From Candidatus Dadabacteria bacterium UBA1144 (lineage in GTDB: Bacteria > Desulfobacterota_D > UBA1144): a stretch of 8,995 nt of DNA. The stretch spans positions 1 through 8,995 of the forward strand of contig CAJIYY010000042.1 in assembly GCA_905181755.1 (NCBI GenBank), written 5' to 3'. The notes under the pieces are model-generated. The model was given only the letters and a program-made list of their open reading frames with translations, did not search any database and was not told where the DNA came from. Shown here one piece after another: positions 6,342 through 8,995 of the stretch (position 1 is its first letter; each line of letters starts with the position of its first letter). A program made the position numbers and the translations under genes.

Positions 6342-6695
6342 TTAATTTTGCCTAGCAACAATACCAACCCAGCAAGTATTAGACAAAGTTTTACCCCAGA
6401 AAGGAATATAGGACTTTAACGTAAAAGTATCGCCTTTATATTCTAATGATATGCTAAATTTTTCCTTGCTTACAGATAGAAAATTATATGGAATTGATAA
6501 GTTTTTAGTCTTTACTGATACCAGCTCATCCTCAGAGAAATAATCGTTTAGCTCTTTCAATTCAATCATCAAATTTGTCCCTGATGAAAAAAAATTGTCA
6601 CATTCTGGCACAAGGAACTTTCTTTTAAGTTCTCCTTCTATCGAAATAAAACAGAATTTCTTTTGTTCGACTATAGAATATTTGAACTCAATCAT
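6342..6695 (-). CDS. Hypothetical protein, 117 residues, likely beta-rich
   Basis: I do not recognise this family. The gene begins at ATG 6695, one base after the coaX stop, and the tight spacing with shared strand makes a common transcript very likely. No good ribosome site is visible, so translation may depend on coaX. The protein alternates hydrophobic and charged residues (FCFISIEGEL, FSISLEYKGDTFTLKSY), which suggests beta strands. It has no signal peptide, no membrane segment and three scattered cysteines without a metal motif. The C-terminus, FWGKTLSNTCWVGIVARQN, is aromatic-rich. I considered a PilZ domain, but the RxxxR and D/NxSxxG motifs are not there. Its place between coaX and a MerR-like gene gives no clear hint of function. 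Confidence 0.75.
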   Translation of the reverse strand: MIEFKYSIVEQKKFCFISIEGELKRKFLVPECDNFFSSGTNLMIELKELNDYFSEDELVSVKTKNLSIPYNFLSVSKEKFSISLEYKGDTFTLKSYIPFWGKTLSNTCWVGIVARQN

Positions 6696-6696
6696 T

Positions 6697-7452
6697 TTAT
6701 TCTTTGCTACCTAAATAGAAATGCATTCCATTAAGAACTAAACTCGGTTCATATTCATATTTAGAAAAGTTCTTACTGAAAATATTAGCAATCCCCCCTG
6801 TTACGAGAACCTTGAATCTAAGCTCAGAAGACTTCTTAATTTTATCCACTATTCCTTTTATCATTAAAGACTGTCCATTTATAAAACCAGAAGATAAACA
6901 CTCTTCGGTTGAACAACCTAACAATTTGTCTTTTAATAATAATTCCCTACTTTTAACAATAGAAGTGTTTCGAAGAAGCGAGTGGTGAGCAGTTAGGGCT
7001 CCAGGAATTATCAAACCCCCCATATGCAGTAGCTCCTTATCGATAACATCAATAGTTGTCGCCGTTCCCATATCCACAATTATCAAATTCTTTTTCGGGA
7101 ACAAGAAGGTGCCCCCTAAGCAACTAAAGAACCTATCTAGACCAAATGTAGTGCTTTTTTTATAACTACACTTAAAGTTTTTAAACTTTCTTTTATTTAA
7201 AAACTCTAAAGGAATACCTTTTAAATTTTTAGATAAGACTTCTTTTAGCAGAGGCTCAATTTCCTTGTTGACGCTCGCAATATAAATAGCTTTAATTTTA
7301 TTTTTAGCTTTTAATGCTTTTATCGAAGACGAAAGGTCCCTCTTTAGCTGTGGATAAGATGAATAGTCAATTGAAGAAATTCTTCCAATAGATGAGGATT
7401 TATTTATCGCCAATTTAATACTTGAATTTCCGCAATCAATCAACAACTTCAC
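6697..7452 (-). CDS. coaX: Type III pantothenate kinase
   Basis: CoaX phosphorylates pantothenate with ATP, the first step of coenzyme A synthesis. Family members need a monovalent cation and are not inhibited by CoA. The 251-residue protein has the ASKHA-fold signatures: LIDCGNSSIK (4-13, phosphate loop), GLDRF (104-108, with the expected catalytic aspartate D106), DMGTATTID (127-135), GGLIIPG (145-151) and VTGG (217-220). The DCGNS form of the first motif resembles the Pseudomonas enzyme. The start is uncertain. GTG 7452 directly follows AAAAG with no spacer, and a TATAAT at 7464-7459 would place transcription start on it. TTG 7446 has AGGG 5 bases upstream but removes two residues. It leads a minus-strand cluster with the 117-residue and MerR-like genes and is divergent from the eight-cysteine protein. 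Confidence 0.95.
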   Translation of the reverse strand: MKLLIDCGNSSIKLAINKSSSIGRISSIDYSSYPQLKRDLSSSIKALKAKNKIKAIYIASVNKEIEPLLKEVLSKNLKGIPLEFLNKRKFKNFKCSYKKSTTFGLDRFFSCLGGTFLFPKKNLIIVDMGTATTIDVIDKELLHMGGLIIPGALTAHHSLLRNTSIVKSRELLLKDKLLGCSTEECLSSGFINGQSLMIKGIVDKIKKSSELRFKVLVTGGIANIFSKNFSKYEYEPSLVLNGMHFYLGSKE

Positions 7453-7458
7453 CCTTTT

Positions 7459-7464
7459 ATTATA
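7459..7464 (-). promoter_or_regulatory. Consensus -10 (TATAAT) six bases before the coaX GTG
   Basis: A perfect TATAAT is read on the minus strand at 7464-7459, with six bases between it and the GTG at 7452. This is the spacing expected when transcription begins on the start codon itself, as in leaderless mRNAs. No good -35 lies 16-18 bases upstream. It overlaps the control region of the divergent gene, so the two promoters may compete. Confidence 0.35.
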
Positions 7465-7467
7465 GCA

Positions 7468-7496
7468 TTGACAAAGGTATTTATTTAGTATTCAAT
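7468..7496 (+). promoter_or_regulatory. Promoter for the small-protein run (TTGACA-N17-TTCAAT)
   Basis: A perfect -35 TTGACA (7468-7473) is followed 17 bases later by TTCAAT (7491-7496), four of six matches to the -10. Transcription would begin near 7503, just ahead of a strong ribosome site (TGGAGGA, 7507-7513) and the ATG at 7519. The -35 abuts the coaX -10 on the other strand, making this a compact divergent control region. Confidence 0.5.
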
Positions 7497-7518
7497 TACA
7501 TCTAGATGGAGGATTCTT

Positions 7519-7725
7519 ATGGACAATAAAGTTGACAGAATTTGCTGGGATTGCCCAGATCAACCGGTAAACAAATGGGAAGTTAAAACGGCTGAAAAGA
7601 AAAGAGAAGGCTGTTTGTACACAATTTCATGCTCTAAATGCAGCAAAGAATCTCAAGTTTTTGGCTGGATGATTGGATGTGACTGCGATTCTTGCAAAAA
7701 TCAGATGATTGGGGCAGCTAAATAA
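7519..7725 (+). CDS. Small eight-cysteine protein, probable zinc-binding
   Basis: The 68-residue protein has eight cysteines: CWDC (9-12), C32, CSKC (38-41), C54, C56 and C59 (CDCDSC). Pairs of CxxC knuckles like these usually hold zinc, and the count allows two sites, or a site plus a redox pair. It is soluble, with no signal peptide or membrane segment, and tryptophans (10, 20, 50) flank the knuckles. I do not recognise the family. Comparable short zinc ribbons act as RNA- or protein-binding modules, but this is only a class-level guess. The start is well supported: TGGAGGA lies 5 bases before ATG 7519, and a promoter-like TTGACA site precedes it. It is the first of three small same-strand genes; the next starts 36 bases after its stop. 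Confidence 0.8.
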   Translation: MDNKVDRICWDCPDQPVNKWEVKTAEKKREGCLYTISCSKCSKESQVFGWMIGCDCDSCKNQMIGAAK

Positions 7726-7761
7726 TAGCTCCTTAAATATAGTACGTGAGGTTTTTAAAAA

Positions 7762-7926
7762 ATGGATAATAGGTTTATTGATAAGTTTGACTTAAGACTT
7801 AGATCACAATTCCTAGACAATAAAAGTGTTTCCCCTAAAGAAGTTGAGAAACAACTTGAATCATTAGAAGATCAGTCTAGCAACATTGAAGAAATAATTA
7901 TAGAAGAATCAGAGTCATCGGAGTAA
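7762..7926 (+). CDS. Small acidic protein, 54 residues
   Basis: This is an ORF below common length cut-offs, but it is credible. ATG 7762 has GAGG (7748-7751) 10 bases upstream. The frame fills the gap between two genes on the same strand, and its last codons provide the ribosome site for the next gene. The sequence starts MDNRFIDKFDLRLRSQFLDN, then a short amphipathic helix (PKEVEKQLESLED), then a very acidic tail (EEIIIEESESSE). It has no cysteines, signal peptide or membrane segment. From memory it resembles short conserved hypothetical proteins of the form 'xFDLRxRxxFLxxxxxxPxExEKxLxxLxD', but I cannot confirm a family or name a function. The acidic tail suggests a role in protein contacts, which is only inference. 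Confidence 0.65.
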   Translation: MDNRFIDKFDLRLRSQFLDNKSVSPKEVEKQLESLEDQSSNIEEIIIEESESSE

Positions 7927-7934
7927 TTTAATTG
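7920..7934 (+). promoter_or_regulatory. Ribosome site that fixes a TTG start
   Basis: GGAG (7920-7923) lies 8 bases before TTG 7932-7934. An in-frame TAA at 7929-7931 directly precedes the TTG, so the DUF4177-type gene cannot begin earlier, and no early in-frame ATG exists. The ribosome site overlaps the final codon and stop of the 54-residue gene, so translation of the two is probably coupled. Confidence 0.75.
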
Positions 7935-8153
7935 AAATTTGAGTATAAAGTTCTAAATATTTCTGATTTCATTAAAACAGATGATTCTTCCCATGAACTA
8001 AGGATAGAAGAAGGGAATAAAATAAATCAAGACAAAGAGCATTCGGATATCACGCAAAATAAACTCAATGAACTTGGCCAAAATGGATGGGAGCTAATCT
8101 CTATAACCAGCCAACGACTCTTCTTTAAGAGATCAAATCAAGATTCTGTATAA
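7932..8153 (+). CDS. DUF4177-like small protein
   Basis: The 73-residue protein begins KFEYKVLNI and ends with LNELGQNGWELISITSQRLFFKRSNQ (45-70). The first strand FEYKV, the helix LNxLGxxGWEL and the final strand FFKR are the hallmarks of the DUF4177 family, whose function is unknown. Between them (about 14-42) is a polar stretch rich in D, E, K and N that is longer than I expect for the family and may be a loop. It uses TTG as start, supported by a well-spaced GGAG and by the stop codon immediately upstream. It is the last of the three-gene + strand run and converges on the minus-strand gene ending at 8165, with 11 bases between. No T-rich hairpin is visible in that gap. Confidence 0.8.
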   Translation: MKFEYKVLNISDFIKTDDSSHELRIEEGNKINQDKEHSDITQNKLNELGQNGWELISITSQRLFFKRSNQDSV

Positions 8154-8164
8154 TTCTTAAATAA

Positions 8165-8443
8165 TTACTTTTCTTCCAAAACTCTTTCTACTTCAACAGC
8201 TAAATCTTTGTCTACTTTATCAACATCCTTCCATGAATAAAAGTTATTCTTAACATTCATTGCTATGTTATTAAGGTGTGCGTCATAAACGTCTTGGGCA
8301 CACTCGATTGACTCTTTAATGTCTTGCTTGTCTTCATCAGACAAGCTTTTAGAGTTAGAACGAGAAGCTAGATTCTCCTTCTCCAACTTAAGTTTTAGCC
8401 AAATATCTTTAAGCTGAATAATGATATTTTCTTTTGCATCCAT
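8165..8443 (-). CDS. Hypothetical helical protein, 92 residues
   Basis: I do not recognise this family. I start it at ATG 8443 (MDAKENII) because GGGAG (8456-8452) lies 8 bases upstream. The longer reading from TTG 8458 would bury that ribosome site inside the gene and adds only MGACT. The protein is soluble and predicted helical by eye: a first amphipathic helix (IIIQLKDIWLKLKLEKENL), a polar SKSLSDEDK turn, a second helix (QDIKESIECAQDVYDAHLNNI) and a C-terminal charged helix (KDLAVEVERVLEEK). There is one cysteine and no metal motif, signal peptide or membrane segment. It follows the upstream minus-strand gene by 33 bases, so the two are probably co-transcribed. Confidence 0.75.
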   Translation of the reverse strand: MDAKENIIIQLKDIWLKLKLEKENLASRSNSKSLSDEDKQDIKESIECAQDVYDAHLNNIAMNVKNNFYSWKDVDKVDKDLAVEVERVLEEK

Positions 8444-8476
8444 TGTACATGCTCCCAAATTATTTTTTTCTATCTT

Positions 8477-8995
8477 TTAATTAGTACTCAGTTTTTTTAT
8501 TGTAACAGCCCTAAGTGTTATATCTTTCTCAGTTTTAGATTTTTTAAAAATATGTACCCATATTGCTTTTAACTTTTTCGCTGGAACCTCTTCAGTTGTT
8601 ACAAAAATAAAATCCTTTTTTAATCTAAAAGTTTTGCCCCATTGGGTAACATTAAAATCTAGTACTTGTTTGTCTATATTTTTATTACTAATGACATTGA
8701 TCTTATATTCTCCTTCTGAAAGATTGCTATGAATTGCAATTGACATGATTGGCCCAACATACTCATTATCTATTATCATCTCTCCATTTGACCATGCAAC
8801 TTCAGGGTATGTGTTTATTTTGTCATTAGAAAAATAAAAAAAATGTTTATTCTGCAAACTTCCAGGTTCACAATCTTTATTAATAGAAACACCTTTAGTA
8901 TTTAAATCACTTAACATTTCAGAGGCTTCTTTCATTCTGCATGGACATGGAAAAAAATAGAGAAGTTTATCAAGTTCGTTAAGTGTAATTTCTTT
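8477..8995 (-). CDS. Hypothetical protein, start beyond the window edge
   Basis: Unrecognised. The frame is open through the last base of the window, and its first 20 visible codons (KEITLNELDKLLYFFPCPCR) look like protein, so I treat the gene as 5'-partial, with at least 172 residues. An in-frame ATG at 8935 would give 152 residues but has no convincing ribosome site. The N-terminal part is helical with a PCPC pair. The rest alternates strands: HFFYFSNDKI, EMIIDNEYVGPIMSIAIHSN, EGEYKINVIS, DFIFVTTEEV, KAIWVHIF and ITLRAVTIKKL, suggesting a beta-sandwich or barrel. No membrane segment is seen in the visible part. It is probably co-transcribed with the 92-residue gene downstream. Function unknown. 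Confidence 0.7.
   Translation of the reverse strand, partial: KEITLNELDKLLYFFPCPCRMKEASEMLSDLNTKGVSINKDCEPGSLQNKHFFYFSNDKINTYPEVAWSNGEMIIDNEYVGPIMSIAIHSNLSEGEYKINVISNKNIDKQVLDFNVTQWGKTFRLKKDFIFVTTEEVPAKKLKAIWVHIFKKSKTEKDITLRAVTIKKLSTN

Noticed and set aside
6342..6695. PilZ (cyclic-di-GMP) domain for the 117-residue protein
   Set aside because: Size and beta-rich character fit, but the RxxxR and D/NxSxxG binding motifs are absent.
7726..7761. Intrinsic terminator between the eight-cysteine and 54-residue genes (CCT/AGG pairing followed by TTTTT)
   Set aside because: Only about three base pairs with a large loop, and the 3' arm is the ribosome site of the next gene.
8118..8131. Hairpin CTCTT-cttt-AAGAG
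   Set aside because: A five-base stem inside the DUF4177-like coding region with no T-run after it. Likely chance.
8444..8458. TTG start at 8458 for the 92-residue protein
   Set aside because: The GGGAG ribosome site lies within that extension and is spaced correctly for ATG 8443.
1..8995. Defence system, prophage, CRISPR, transposon or tRNA/rRNA gene
   Set aside because: No nuclease, integrase, transposase, regularly spaced repeats or RNA gene signatures were seen on either strand.

Overview
The window is AT-rich (roughly one third G+C by eye) and densely packed, like a streamlined free-living, probably marine, proteobacterium or a related phylum. Two features suggest the lineage without fixing it. 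The order nnr-tsaE-lysC-cimA, with a long citramalate synthase, recalls deltaproteobacterial-type genomes. The pantothenate kinase is of the CoaX (type III) kind. I cannot name the organism from sequence alone.

Layout. At 1-240 (+) is the middle of a signal peptidase II gene (lspA). It runs directly into the 3' side of a truncated radical SAM gene on the opposite strand (117-656). Neither gene has its normal end, so about 120-165 is a rearrangement or assembly/amplification join. At 681-703 a perfect dyad lies upstream of the radical SAM gene. At 807-5592 (+) is a compact four-gene operon: nnr (NAD(P)H-hydrate repair), tsaE (tRNA t6A synthesis), lysC (aspartokinase, with a well-formed internal start for a separate regulatory subunit) and cimA (citramalate synthase). 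The gene ends of cimA and a convergent MerR-like gene overlap inside a long inverted repeat (5570-5610).

At 5576-7452 (-) the order of transcription is coaX, an unknown 117-residue protein, then the MerR-like regulator, which also has its own promoter-like site. A divergent control region (7453-7518) separates these from a run of three small proteins on the + strand: an eight-cysteine protein, a 54-residue acidic protein too short for usual ORF cut-offs, and a DUF4177-type protein. The window ends with two minus-strand genes of unknown function, the second cut off by the window edge.

How they work together. lysC and cimA feed the aspartate-family and isoleucine pathways. CimA makes the isoleucine precursor from pyruvate and acetyl-CoA, so isoleucine need not come from threonine. 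nnr, tsaE and coaX are housekeeping genes for cofactor repair, tRNA modification and CoA synthesis. I see no known defence system, mobile element, CRISPR array or RNA gene. The points most worth checking are the lspA/radical SAM join, the lysC internal start, the inverted repeat at the convergent stops, the start-adjacent -10 elements, and the unrecognised small-protein cluster.
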